From Desulfurococcus amylolyticus Z-533 (GTDB lineage: Archaea > Thermoproteota > Thermoprotei_A > Sulfolobales > Desulfurococcaceae), in assembly GCF_000513855.1 (NCBI RefSeq), contig NZ_KI911318.1:634484-698483 (forward strand): a stretch of DNA of 64,000 nt. The letters are read 5' to 3'. Shown here piece after piece: positions 1-7,874 of the stretch (positions are counted from its first letter, which is position 1; each line of letters opens with the position of its first letter). Under the pieces are notes generated by a model. It ran no database searches. It saw nothing but the letters and a program-made list of their open reading frames with translations, and was not told the origin of the DNA. Position numbers and translations under genes: made by a program.

Positions 1-40
1 CTATCTCAAGGACCTTTGGAGGTATACTAACATCGCTCAT
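1..40 (-). CDS. 5' end of a gene running off the window, translationally coupled to the aIF2B-like gene
   Basis: The upstream gene's TGA overlaps an ATG (ATGA at 37-40 on the minus strand). Reading from that ATG gives 13 open codons, MSDVSIPPKVLEI, to the window edge. A 4-base ATGA overlap is a classic sign of translational coupling in an operon. Only 13 residues are visible, so no function can be given. A competing start in another frame stops after 10 codons and is less likely. Confidence 0.45.
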   Translation of the reverse strand, partial: MSDVSIPPKVLEI

Positions 41-972
41 TCCAGGTACCTCCTTACCTCCATCGCTATTCTCTCAAGGGGCTTTACAAGAGGTGGAAAG
101 CCTCCGTAGACCTCCCTGATGACTATCGGTATCGCCTGCGGAGCAAATAATCCTTTCTCGGTTGCTATGCCGTCCACATACTCGGCTGGAGTTACATCGT
201 AGAGGGGCGCGAAGGCTCTATAGTTCTCTGGGAGGGTTCTCCTAGTGTTCTCATCCATTAGGAGACGCCAGTCTCCCTCAGGCAACTTAATTAACTCCCC
301 GTATATGGTCTCAATACTAAACTTCAATGTAGGTGCTACAACGAATACCCTTACCCTGGCTTCATGTGCGTCCAGGGCGATAACGCTTGTCCCAATCTTA
401 CTCACTACAGCGCCGTTTACAGCAACTGCTTCAGCCCCCAACACCGCCTTATCAATGTTCTTCATGAAGAAGCGGGCAGCTGAGTCAACGATCAAGTAGA
501 CCTCGAAGCCCAGTTTCTCCAGGTACTCAGCCATTAACAATCCCTCGAGGCCCGGCCTGGACTCAGTAACATATACCTTTACCTTGACCTTGCTATCGCT
601 TAGGGTCTTGAAGAGTCTTCGAATAGCTAGGCTATTACTATTAGTGATCAACGCATCCCCCTCAACGACTCTTTTAGCCGCCACCTCAGCCGCTCTCATG
701 ATGCTCTCCTCGTACCTGGCGGCAATACCATCAATGTAGTCCCGGATCCCGTTAATCCCGTTCTCCAGGAAGTACTCACCGATCATCCTTAAAGCATTGA
801 TGGACGCCATCGAGCTAGGCCTCTCATTGATTATATCCTCATAGATCCTTGTAAAGGTTCTTGCAAACGACTTCACATCACTACTCGACTCCTTTAAAGC
901 CGAGGCTATTTGAAATAATAGCTCGGATCCAGTTGCCCTCCGGGTAAACCCATGTCTTTCAAGCTCAGACAT
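37..972 (-). CDS. aIF2B/ribose-1,5-bisphosphate isomerase family protein with altered catalytic residues
   Basis: A 311-residue member of the eIF2B alpha/beta/delta family, which includes ribose-1,5-bisphosphate isomerase (R15Pi) of the archaeal AMP pathway and methylthioribose-1-phosphate isomerase. An N-terminal helical domain (about 1-105) is followed by the Rossmann-like core with TESRPGLEG (136-144), IVDSAARFFMKNIDKAV (161-177) and NGAVVSKIGTS (186-196). The R15Pi catalytic cysteine (usually HCNS) is replaced here: residues 110-114 read TNSNS, with Ser112 at the Cys position. The catalytic Asp of the GAD motif is Glu181. By family knowledge the isomerase reaction would then be impaired, so a regulatory or translation-factor role is possible. 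GGTG lies just upstream of the ATG. The gene is 27 bp downstream of the P-loop gene on the same strand. Confidence 0.8.
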   Translation of the reverse strand: MSELERHGFTRRATGSELLFQIASALKESSSDVKSFARTFTRIYEDIINERPSSMASINALRMIGEYFLENGINGIRDYIDGIAARYEESIMRAAEVAAKRVVEGDALITNSNSLAIRRLFKTLSDSKVKVKVYVTESRPGLEGLLMAEYLEKLGFEVYLIVDSAARFFMKNIDKAVLGAEAVAVNGAVVSKIGTSVIALDAHEARVRVFVVAPTLKFSIETIYGELIKLPEGDWRLLMDENTRRTLPENYRAFAPLYDVTPAEYVDGIATEKGLFAPQAIPIVIREVYGGFPPLVKPLERIAMEVRRYLE

Positions 973-999
973 TACCCAGCACCTTTTAGAGAAGACTAG

Positions 1000-1869
1000 T
1001 TATTGATAGGAGGTAATAAACTCTACCAGGAGATCAATAAAGTCATTGAATTCACTGGTATTAGAGTAAGGTATATCCATGGTTTTCAATGGTTCCCCTA
1101 GAACCTCCACAATACCGCCTACGTCCACCAGCCATGGTGGCCTCCCCATCGAGAAGGCCTCAACCCCCTGCCTGTAACGGGTGCCCCTGTATATCAATAG
1201 CCTTGTAGGGGCTGTTACAAGAACTAGGTCGCTATCGAGTGAGGCCTCTATTGGTGTAGCCGCATTATTATAGCTCTCGGTGACAACTACATCATACTCG
1301 CTGAGGAGCCCATATATATTGTTCAACCAGTTGAGTGCCTCCCTATTACTGAATAGCTTCATGATCAAGCCTGGCTCAGCATCATGAAACACCACGTTAC
1401 CCCTGGCTGAGAACCTCTCGATCAACCCTTCAAGAACGGTTAATGCAACCTTATTCAACCTCCTAGCATTCTCTCTTACAATGAAGTACTCATCGACGCC
1501 TTCTAGTGGACGGCTGATCCTCATTAAAACGGTTTGAGAAGCCACGTCGGCGAGGATGCCCAGGTAGAGCCTTATTGATTTAATATACTTTAATGGATCA
1601 GGCGGCATAGTGAGTAGGTCCACAGGATTCACCAAGCGCACCCTGTCTAGTAACCCTAGCTCCCTGGCAGCAGTGTAAGCGTCGTGGCCTACTAGTATAC
1701 CTGCTTCAAGAGAGTGCTTCACGGTCTCGGCTTGATACCACCCACTATGCCCTGCAATCGGCTTGAAGTAGAATACCCTCAGACTCTTAGAGAGTGCCTT
1801 AGAGAGGTTGAGTGCTATAACCGTCTTGCCGGAGTCATGTGGGAGTAGCCCGGTTATCAGTAGCCTCAT
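1000..1869 (-). CDS. Predicted P-loop ATPase/GTPase, dethiobiotin-synthase-like fold
   Basis: A 289-residue protein beginning MRLLITGLLPHDSGKTVIAL. The Walker A-like motif GLLPHDSGKT (7-16) sits right at the N-terminus as in the SIMIBI/dethiobiotin synthetase class of P-loop proteins. Later segments such as DVVVTESYNNAATP (near 193) fit the switch/Walker B strand of that fold. The family looks like the archaeal 'predicted P-loop ATPase/GTPase' group, whose substrate is not known. GGTGA lies 5 nt upstream of the ATG. It is co-directional with the aIF2B-like gene and divergent from the secreted protein gene at 1927. No biotin genes are nearby, so a biotin role is not supported. Confidence 0.7.
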   Translation of the reverse strand: MRLLITGLLPHDSGKTVIALNLSKALSKSLRVFYFKPIAGHSGWYQAETVKHSLEAGILVGHDAYTAARELGLLDRVRLVNPVDLLTMPPDPLKYIKSIRLYLGILADVASQTVLMRISRPLEGVDEYFIVRENARRLNKVALTVLEGLIERFSARGNVVFHDAEPGLIMKLFSNREALNWLNNIYGLLSEYDVVVTESYNNAATPIEASLDSDLVLVTAPTRLLIYRGTRYRQGVEAFSMGRPPWLVDVGGIVEVLGEPLKTMDIPYSNTSEFNDFIDLLVEFITSYQ

Positions 1870-1926
1870 TGTTTCACCAAGAATGTTTATAACCCAGACG
1901 CCTTATACATTGTTGAATCATGGTGT

Positions 1927-3414
1927 ATGATAATGGGTATCAGGGCTTTATTCTCAATTATACTGCTAACCCTGGTTTTACTGGAGTCTACAAGTATACT
2001 ATACGTGTTCTCACAGAACATACCATCTAAAATAATATACATATACTTCCCGGGCTCGGACATGGAGAGAGTGCTAGCTATCGTCAGGGATGTATATGGT
2101 AATGGGAGCCAGGTCAACGTGTATACTGTAGAGCCGGATCAAGACATGGATCCGCTTCAATATCTTTACTGGCTTACAACAGGCGCTAAGCCAACTGGGG
2201 ACCTTGGATCTACTGCACCATACACCCTGGTGAATCAATCCAGGGTGCTCGTGTTATGGAATAGCACGGGTTTAGTGAATAATCCATTCGTGGATCCAAG
2301 TATTCACCCATACGCGTTCAATCCCTTGTTCAATACGTCAAGGAAATACATACCGCCTAGGATAATATCCCTTAGAGCCAACACGAGCTTCTACTGGGAT
2401 GAATTAGGATCCGACGTCAACGTTAACCTATCCAGCAACATTCTCACAGTAGAGATTGTAAAGCATGGTTACACATGGTCCCTGAACACATCGCTTACCA
2501 ATGAGTTGACGCCCCCCAGGATACTGGTCTTAGTGAACGATACCGGGATGGTTTCAGCAGGAAACTACACGATGAGCTTCTACGTTGTAAACGCCAGCGC
2601 AGACAACATAACACTCTTCTTCCCCGGGAGCCTTGAGATGAGTAGCGGGGTTAGCAGTGGGTTGAACAAGATAATACAGTATACTGTACAATGGTTCATG
2701 GTGAGCCGTGAAATAGTTGGAAGGCTCCCGGTTAACGCTACAGCTTGGTGGCTCAACCAGACTATGATGTCACTCAGCAACATAGCAAACCTCTTCCTCG
2801 CGAACCCCAATGTAACAAGTATCCTAATCTACGTACCACAGATGATTATACTGAGGAATGCTGTAAACGGCAACCCCTCCACGGAGCTCGTTAACGCAGT
2901 CTACTCTGGATTCAAGTCCATGCTACTGGATATCTCGAACACCTATAAGGGTTCACTACTAGCAGTATTCAGCCCTGGGGACAAGAGTGGAAACGGGTAC
3001 CTAGTTACAGTTGGAGGCAGTGCACAGCTAGACATGGTGTTCACCAGTAGCCAACTGACCTCGCTCCTATGGTCCACGGGCTCTCTGACCCCCGTGGGCT
3101 CAAGCATACTCCTCAAAGTAATAGCTGAGAAAAACAATGAGGTAAATGATTTAACCAGCAGACTCAACGAGTTAAACATCACACTGTCATCACAGAACCA
3201 GAAGATAAATGAGTTGAACCAGGAGCTTGCAGCATGTAGATCCGAGAACACTATTCTAAACACTGAGGTAACCAGTGTAAAGACGGAACTCGAAAAGGCT
3301 CAATCACTCTACAACCAGGCATATACATATATAACACTAGGTATAGCGGTTACCTTAGCCATAACTGCATTAATAGGGTTCCTCGTAGTTAAGACTGTAA
3401 GTAGGAAACAATAG
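1927..3414 (+). CDS. Secreted, C-terminally membrane-anchored protein with stalk-like coiled coil
   Basis: A 495-residue protein of unrecognised family. Residues 1-30 form a signal peptide or anchor (ALFSIILLTLVLLESTSILY). A long Asn/Ser/Thr-rich extracellular region carries many N-x-S/T sequons. A heptad-like segment at about 400-460 (EVNDLTSRLNELNITL and onward) predicts a coiled coil. A final transmembrane helix at about 467-490 (YITLGIAVTLAITALIGFLV) ends in a short basic tail, SRKQ. This layout (exported globular domain, coiled-coil stalk, C-terminal anchor) resembles archaeal S-layer-associated proteins, but no enzymatic motif is visible. It is transcribed divergently from the P-loop gene across a 57-bp AT-rich gap and stands alone. 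Confidence 0.75.
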   Translation: MIMGIRALFSIILLTLVLLESTSILYVFSQNIPSKIIYIYFPGSDMERVLAIVRDVYGNGSQVNVYTVEPDQDMDPLQYLYWLTTGAKPTGDLGSTAPYTLVNQSRVLVLWNSTGLVNNPFVDPSIHPYAFNPLFNTSRKYIPPRIISLRANTSFYWDELGSDVNVNLSSNILTVEIVKHGYTWSLNTSLTNELTPPRILVLVNDTGMVSAGNYTMSFYVVNASADNITLFFPGSLEMSSGVSSGLNKIIQYTVQWFMVSREIVGRLPVNATAWWLNQTMMSLSNIANLFLANPNVTSILIYVPQMIILRNAVNGNPSTELVNAVYSGFKSMLLDISNTYKGSLLAVFSPGDKSGNGYLVTVGGSAQLDMVFTSSQLTSLLWSTGSLTPVGSSILLKVIAEKNNEVNDLTSRLNELNITLSSQNQKINELNQELAACRSENTILNTEVTSVKTELEKAQSLYNQAYTYITLGIAVTLAITALIGFLVVKTVSRKQ

Positions 3415-3496
3415 AGTGAACTTAAGGATTTTTCAAATATCCCATAATCATCCATCCAGCCCTATACGTGTCAAGGGTAAGTTAATAGTTGCTGAC

Positions 3497-3928
3497 TCAA
3501 TATGTGAACTGGAGGATTCTCAGTGCGATTAGTATTATGGATATGAGGGATACCAGTATATTCAGCACTATACTATCGCTTCTAGCTATCTTCAGGGAGA
3601 TCGAGTATTCTGAGAACGGGTAGAATAAGTGTACTCCCTGGATATTGAGAACATCGCTTAATATATGCGTGAGCCATCCAAGCGCCACCGCCTTGGGGAT
3701 CAGCTCGTTTCTCACTCCGATGTGATCTAGGATTATCGACACCACGATTGTGAACACCGCTAGCGCAAATATATTGTGCAATGTTTTACGGTGCCCTAGG
3801 TGTAGGTCGAGATCCGGTATCAGAGCCGATGCCCCGGATATCATGGAGGCCGCGATGGAGGATAATGCATCATAACCTACGTATAAGCCTACTGCAGCAC
3901 CGAGAAGCAGGTGTGTAACCCCCTTCAC
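3497..3928 (-). CDS. YdjM/DUF457-family membrane-bound metal-dependent hydrolase-like protein
   Basis: A 143-residue membrane protein. Metal-ligand-type motifs of the DUF457/YdjM family are present: His5 in GVTHLLLGAA, an acidic LIPDLDLHLGHRKTLHN stretch (about 37-51), and a second His/Asp pair in WLTHILSDVLN (about 85-95), followed by a YPF motif. Four to five hydrophobic helices are apparent. The family is related to phospholipase C/hydrolase folds in membranes, but substrates are mostly unknown. It begins 5 bp after the rpiA stop on the same strand, so the two are probably co-transcribed. Confidence 0.75.
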   Translation of the reverse strand: MKGVTHLLLGAAVGLYVGYDALSSIAASMISGASALIPDLDLHLGHRKTLHNIFALAVFTIVVSIILDHIGVRNELIPKAVALGWLTHILSDVLNIQGVHLFYPFSEYSISLKIARSDSIVLNILVSLISIILIALRILQFTY

Positions 3929-3933
3929 TACCC

Positions 3934-4665
3934 CTACTCCCTCCCACCAGTGTTTTTTCCAAGCACCCTGACCCCGGCTGGTTCCCCGACCACAACGATG
4001 TCAACCAGGTTTGAAGGGAATATACCTGTTTCAATCACTCCATGTACTAGTTTAAGCGTGTTGTGGAGAGATAAAGGGTCTTCAACAGGCTTTAAAAGCC
4101 TGTAGTCAACGATAAAGTTCCCATTGTCAGAGACCACTGGGCCATCCTTCCCAGTACCCATTCTCAGCAATGGCTCGCCATACCCTAGCTCCTGTAGCTT
4201 CCTGATAACATATTTCACTGAGACAGGTACAACCTCTATCGGAATAGGTTTAACGTATATGTGGTTAAGCCCAGTATACTTAGTGTAGTCAACCACATAC
4301 ATCCTAACCCTACTACGTACAGCAAGGGATTTCTCCCTTAGGAAGGCCCCACCCCTCCCCTTGACGAGGTCTAGTTTTCCCGAAACCTCATCGGCTCCAT
4401 CAATGTATAGATCGACATCATCGACTCCAGCTGGATCGACAGCCGTGTTAAGTCCGAGGGATACCAGGTGGAGGAGTGTGTCGTGGGATGAGGGGACCAG
4501 TATTCTCTCGGTGAAGAAATCCCTGCACTTAGTGATCAACAGTTTCACAGTCGAACCCGTGCCAACCCCTACTACCAAGGCATCACCATATTTCTCATAT
4601 AGATGCCTACAGGCATAGTCACAGGCATTTAACTTCGCCTGCTCAATAATGCTCGAAGCATCCAT
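3934..4665 (-). CDS. rpiA: Ribose-5-phosphate isomerase A
   Basis: Interconverts ribose-5-phosphate and ribulose-5-phosphate in the non-oxidative pentose pathway, supplying ribose for PRPP and nucleotides. The 243-residue product has the RpiA signatures VGVGTGSTVK (substrate loop), DVDLYIDGADEV and KGRGGAFLREKSLAV, which holds the catalytic lysine region, plus the C-terminal VVVGEPAGVRVLGK strand. The open frame extends to 4974, but that would overlap the divergent peptidase gene. The ATG at 4665 gives the normal length and is preceded by GGTG. The gene heads a two-gene unit with the DUF457 protein. Confidence 0.93.
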   Translation of the reverse strand: MDASSIIEQAKLNACDYACRHLYEKYGDALVVGVGTGSTVKLLITKCRDFFTERILVPSSHDTLLHLVSLGLNTAVDPAGVDDVDLYIDGADEVSGKLDLVKGRGGAFLREKSLAVRSRVRMYVVDYTKYTGLNHIYVKPIPIEVVPVSVKYVIRKLQELGYGEPLLRMGTGKDGPVVSDNGNFIVDYRLLKPVEDPLSLHNTLKLVHGVIETGIFPSNLVDIVVVGEPAGVRVLGKNTGGRE

Positions 4666-4777
4666 ATCAAGCACCAGGTGCTCCCGGTTAGTTGAAAGCC
4701 GACATACGTTGAATATAAATGATAGAGTAAGATTAATTATTTTATCGAGTAATAAAGCATGACAAGGGTGCGTGCAT

Positions 4778-5626
4778 GTGAAAGCATATATCTCAGTCGA
4801 TCTCGAGGGATTACCGGGAGTATCCTCCTTGACGATGCTTAACCCAGGTAACACACAATTTAATAGAGCTGTAAAAGTCCTGACAAGGCTATTAAACACT
4901 GTGATAGATGAACTGGCTACCCATGGCTTCGACGCAATATATGTCGCTGATAGCCATGGATTAATGACGAACATAGATTACTTGGAGTTGGACAGTAGGG
5001 CTGAGCTGGTACAGGGTTATCCACGTCAATTCAGCATGGTGACGCTACTGGACTCAAGCTTCAATGCAGCGCTATTCATCGGGTACCATGCGGCAGCGGG
5101 GACCCCCCACGGAATATTGGATCACACAATGAGTGGTAGAACCTTCACGGAGATAAGGGTTAACGGTGAAAGGGTCAGCGAGTTCATCTTGAATAGTCTG
5201 TACGCCGGAGAACACAACGTCCCCGTGGTACTCTTAGCCGGGGATGAACACCTCAGAGCCGAGGTTGAAAAATATTCTCCCTGGACGATCTTCGTCCCCC
5301 TGAAGAAGGGTGTATCAAGGTATAGTGCATCATACCCTGGCATAGACAAGGTTACAGAGGCTCTCAGAGAAGGGGTGTCTAAAGCAGTGAAGAAGCTGAA
5401 GAAAGGAGAGGTCCAGCCTCTCAAGTGGAGCAAGCCGTTTAAGGCCGAGCTAACGCTCAGGGATTCCCTTATAGCCGATATACTCGAACCCCTACCAATA
5501 TTTAAAAGGATAGATGCATACAGGGTCGAGTTCGCAGCGAACACGGCCCACGAGCTACTAGGCTACATAGAGCTCATCGCCCACCTTGGCTATGGTGTAG
5601 ACTCCTTGAAAAACAATATTAAATAG
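4778..5626 (+). CDS. M55-family D-aminopeptidase (DppA-like)
   Basis: About 282 residues, matching the zinc peptidase family M55 (D-aminopeptidase DppA). The N-terminal SVDLEGLPGVSS contains the metal-binding Asp and Glu. YVADSHG, IGYHAAAGTPHGILDHTMSG (histidine ligands) and LAGDEHL follow in family order. Two GTG starts compete, at 4772 and 4778. The AAGGGTG sequence at 4764-4770 is spaced correctly only for 4778. In archaea this family is often linked to peptide use or cell-surface peptide turnover, which fits a peptide-fermenting lifestyle (inference). A degenerate hairpin repeat starts 5 bp after the stop. Confidence 0.87.
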   Translation: MKAYISVDLEGLPGVSSLTMLNPGNTQFNRAVKVLTRLLNTVIDELATHGFDAIYVADSHGLMTNIDYLELDSRAELVQGYPRQFSMVTLLDSSFNAALFIGYHAAAGTPHGILDHTMSGRTFTEIRVNGERVSEFILNSLYAGEHNVPVVLLAGDEHLRAEVEKYSPWTIFVPLKKGVSRYSASYPGIDKVTEALREGVSKAVKKLKKGEVQPLKWSKPFKAELTLRDSLIADILEPLPIFKRIDAYRVEFAANTAHELLGYIELIAHLGYGVDSLKNNIK

Positions 5627-5630
5627 CGTG

Positions 5631-5677
5631 TTACAGCCGAGAGCAACACTCTTCAGGACAGGGGGATGTCAGAGGAC
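5631..5677 (+). repeat. Degenerate copy of the dispersed IS-end-like hairpin repeat (copy 1)
   Basis: Begins TTACAGCCGAGAGC and ends GGGGGATGTCAGAGG. It aligns along its length with the well-preserved copy at 57183-57227, including the flanking TTACA, the GAGAGC/GAAAGC step and the GTCAG end, but the stem has decayed. It lies between the stop of the M55 peptidase and the HD-hydrolase stop. Confidence 0.5.
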
Positions 5678-5682
5678 TGAAA

Positions 5683-6261
5683 CTACTTTTGTTTACTGAA
5701 GACAGATGCATCCAGGTACTCACTCACTATCTCCCAGAGGACGTCTTTTACCTCTACAGGTGTCTTCGCATTAACCAGTTCCCTTAGATGTACCTCTACA
5801 TTAACAATTATCTCCTCAACCTGATGATACCCCATCTCCATCAGCCTTCTTCCCTCGAGGATGGTTGCGACATCGTCGGCTACTTTAACCACTATGGATT
5901 CAAGGGTTTCACCGCTTGAGAGCTCGTTGTAAAGGGATTCATACTCCTGTATACCCAGCTCTTTGATCGCTTGGGACTCTATTATCGAGAAGTATTCCTC
6001 CGCGTTAGCTTTGACAAGCCTTATTATGTCGCCTGTGACCGCCTCTGGTACATCATGTATTATACTCATGGATAGAGTGCGCGCTTTATCGAGCCTGATA
6101 TTCCTCGACCATAGTTTCTCAGCTATATCCATCGCTATGATTGATGTAAGGAAGATATGCTCGGCAACACTCTCCGCGATAACGGGGGGTACACCTCTCA
6201 GAAGCCAGCCGGTTCTGGGTATGTGGCGCAGGTTTAGAATATACCTGGTGTTCAATGACAA
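5683..6261 (-). CDS. HD-domain phosphohydrolase (YfbR/HDDC2-like 5'-nucleotidase family)
   Basis: A 192-residue HD-superfamily protein. The metal site is visible as VAEHIFLTS (His), SIIHDVPEAVTGD (the HD pair) and VVKVADDVAT (distal Asp). The start NLRHIPRTGW and overall length match the COG1896 group of nucleotide 5'-phosphohydrolases (YfbR, HDDC2), which act on deoxynucleoside monophosphates; the exact substrate here is not shown. It lies 14 bp downstream of the PycB-type carboxyltransferase gene on the same strand and probably shares its transcript. Confidence 0.8.
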   Translation of the reverse strand: MSLNTRYILNLRHIPRTGWLLRGVPPVIAESVAEHIFLTSIIAMDIAEKLWSRNIRLDKARTLSMSIIHDVPEAVTGDIIRLVKANAEEYFSIIESQAIKELGIQEYESLYNELSSGETLESIVVKVADDVATILEGRRLMEMGYHQVEEIIVNVEVHLRELVNAKTPVEVKDVLWEIVSEYLDASVFSKQK

Positions 6262-6275
6262 TACACCCTACTGGC

Positions 6276-7664
6276 TCAGAAGCCCAGTATCTCATCCCAT
6301 AGATCCCGGTTTGCAACCTTCACCGCTACAGCCCGCTTCCTAGTCTTCTCAAAGAACTCCGCAGCAACCTCGGGGAATAGGCAGTAGGTGAGTACATCCT
6401 CCTCCTTACTATAATACCCCTTCTCCTTAACGGTTTTATAGCATTCCTCATACATGGGCTTCAATAGGTCGGCCGGGCGCACCTCAATAGGTTTCTCATT
6501 ACCTAGAACCAGCCTTATAATCTCCTCTTTTATTGGTGCAGGCGGCCTACCATACAGCCCCTTCACATAGTCCCTGACCTCCTTAGTCACAACCTTGTAA
6601 CGACCGTTTATAACGTTGAGAACAGCCTGGGCCCCCACAATCTGCGAGGAGGGAGTGACTAGTGGAGGCCATCCCAGGTCTTCCCTGACGCGCTTCACCT
6701 CCGCTAATACCTCTTCCAGCTTATCCTCTGCCCCCAGCTGCTTAAGCTGCATGATGAAATTGGTTATCATACCGCCTGGCACCTGGTGCTCAAGGACATT
6801 GGGGTCCGGGATGAAGACCTTTATGTTTATTAGGTCCTTGTACTTGGTGAAAATAATCTTCTCCAGGTAACTGCTTATCTCCCCCACCACCTTTAGATCT
6901 ATCTTTGGCCTATTCTCAGGAGGGAGCGCGTGATAGACTGTCTGTATACCTGGTTGACCTGAGCCGAATGCTAGGGGACTTATCGATGTATCGATGAAGT
7001 CTGCTCCGGCTTCAACAGCTTTAACATATGTGGCTACAGCTAGCCCACCTGTGAAATGTGAGTGAATGTCAACAGGTATCTTTAACCTCTCCTTTAACGC
7101 TTTAACCAGCGTATATGCTGTATATGGGTCTAGTATACCTGACATATCCTTTATCGTTATATGGTCTACCTCCAACGCAGCGAGCTCCTCGGCTATCTTC
7201 AGGTAGTGCTCTATGGTGTGGACAGGGCTTATAGTATACGTTATCGTGCCCTGGACTATAGCGCCAAGCTTCTTGGCCTTAGCTATGGATGTCCTCATAT
7301 TCCTTACATCATTTAATGCATCAAAGATCCTGAATACATCTATGCCATTCTTGTAGGAGAGCTCGACAAACTTTTCCACGACGTCATCCGGGTAATGCCT
7401 GTATCCAACCAGGTTCTGTCCACGTAAAAGCATTTGAAGCTTGGTCCTGTGGACTCTTTCACGTATAAGCCGCAATCTCTCCCAGGGATCTTCATTCAAA
7501 TACCTTATCATGACGTCGAATGTAGCTCCACCCCACATCTCGATACTGTAGAAACCTGCCTTATCGATCTTCTCGAGAATGGGGATCATATCCTCGGTTC
7601 TTAAACGGGTTGCAATCAATGATTGGTGTGCATCTCTCAGTGTTGTATCAACTATTTCAACCAC
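6276..7664 (-). CDS. Pyruvate/oxaloacetate carboxyltransferase subunit (PycB/OadA type) without a biotin domain
   Basis: A 462-residue carboxyltransferase: the TIM-barrel signature VEIVDTTLRDAHQS at the N-terminus, MWGGATFDVMIRYL, VDIHSHFTGGLA (metal ligands) and the PycB C-terminal domain. It transfers CO2 between carboxybiotin and pyruvate/oxaloacetate. Full OadA/PycB proteins end in a biotinyl domain with an AMKM motif. This one stops at DLWDEILGF and has none, so a separate biotin carrier is needed. The frame opens at 7685, but GGTGA lies 5 nt before the GTG at 7664, which gives the usual MVEIVDTTLRDA start. It probably forms an operon with the HD hydrolase. Confidence 0.87.
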   Translation of the reverse strand: MVEIVDTTLRDAHQSLIATRLRTEDMIPILEKIDKAGFYSIEMWGGATFDVMIRYLNEDPWERLRLIRERVHRTKLQMLLRGQNLVGYRHYPDDVVEKFVELSYKNGIDVFRIFDALNDVRNMRTSIAKAKKLGAIVQGTITYTISPVHTIEHYLKIAEELAALEVDHITIKDMSGILDPYTAYTLVKALKERLKIPVDIHSHFTGGLAVATYVKAVEAGADFIDTSISPLAFGSGQPGIQTVYHALPPENRPKIDLKVVGEISSYLEKIIFTKYKDLINIKVFIPDPNVLEHQVPGGMITNFIMQLKQLGAEDKLEEVLAEVKRVREDLGWPPLVTPSSQIVGAQAVLNVINGRYKVVTKEVRDYVKGLYGRPPAPIKEEIIRLVLGNEKPIEVRPADLLKPMYEECYKTVKEKGYYSKEEDVLTYCLFPEVAAEFFEKTRKRAVAVKVANRDLWDEILGF

Positions 7665-7874
7665 TAATATCACCCATTGAAACATGTAGGGGAAAGCCTT
7701 ATTCTATTCTAATCCAAGTTAATTATTATCGATATATTTAATATCTGTATTATAAAGACTAGCATACCCGAGAAGGAAGCCCCTAGCAAGAGATCCCTAG
7801 GTAAACTACATACTACACGATGAGATATATTAAAAATTACTTATAGGGATAGATTACTGGTGAACTAAAATACA

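Noticed and set aside
1000-1869. Dethiobiotin synthetase assignment for the P-loop protein
   Set aside because: The P-loop fits the broad fold, but the substrate motifs of BioD are not evident and no biotin genes are nearby.
3934-4974. Long 346-residue version of RpiA
   Set aside because: The extra 103 residues have no RpiA similarity and would overlap the divergent M55 peptidase gene. The ATG at 4665 gives the normal protein.
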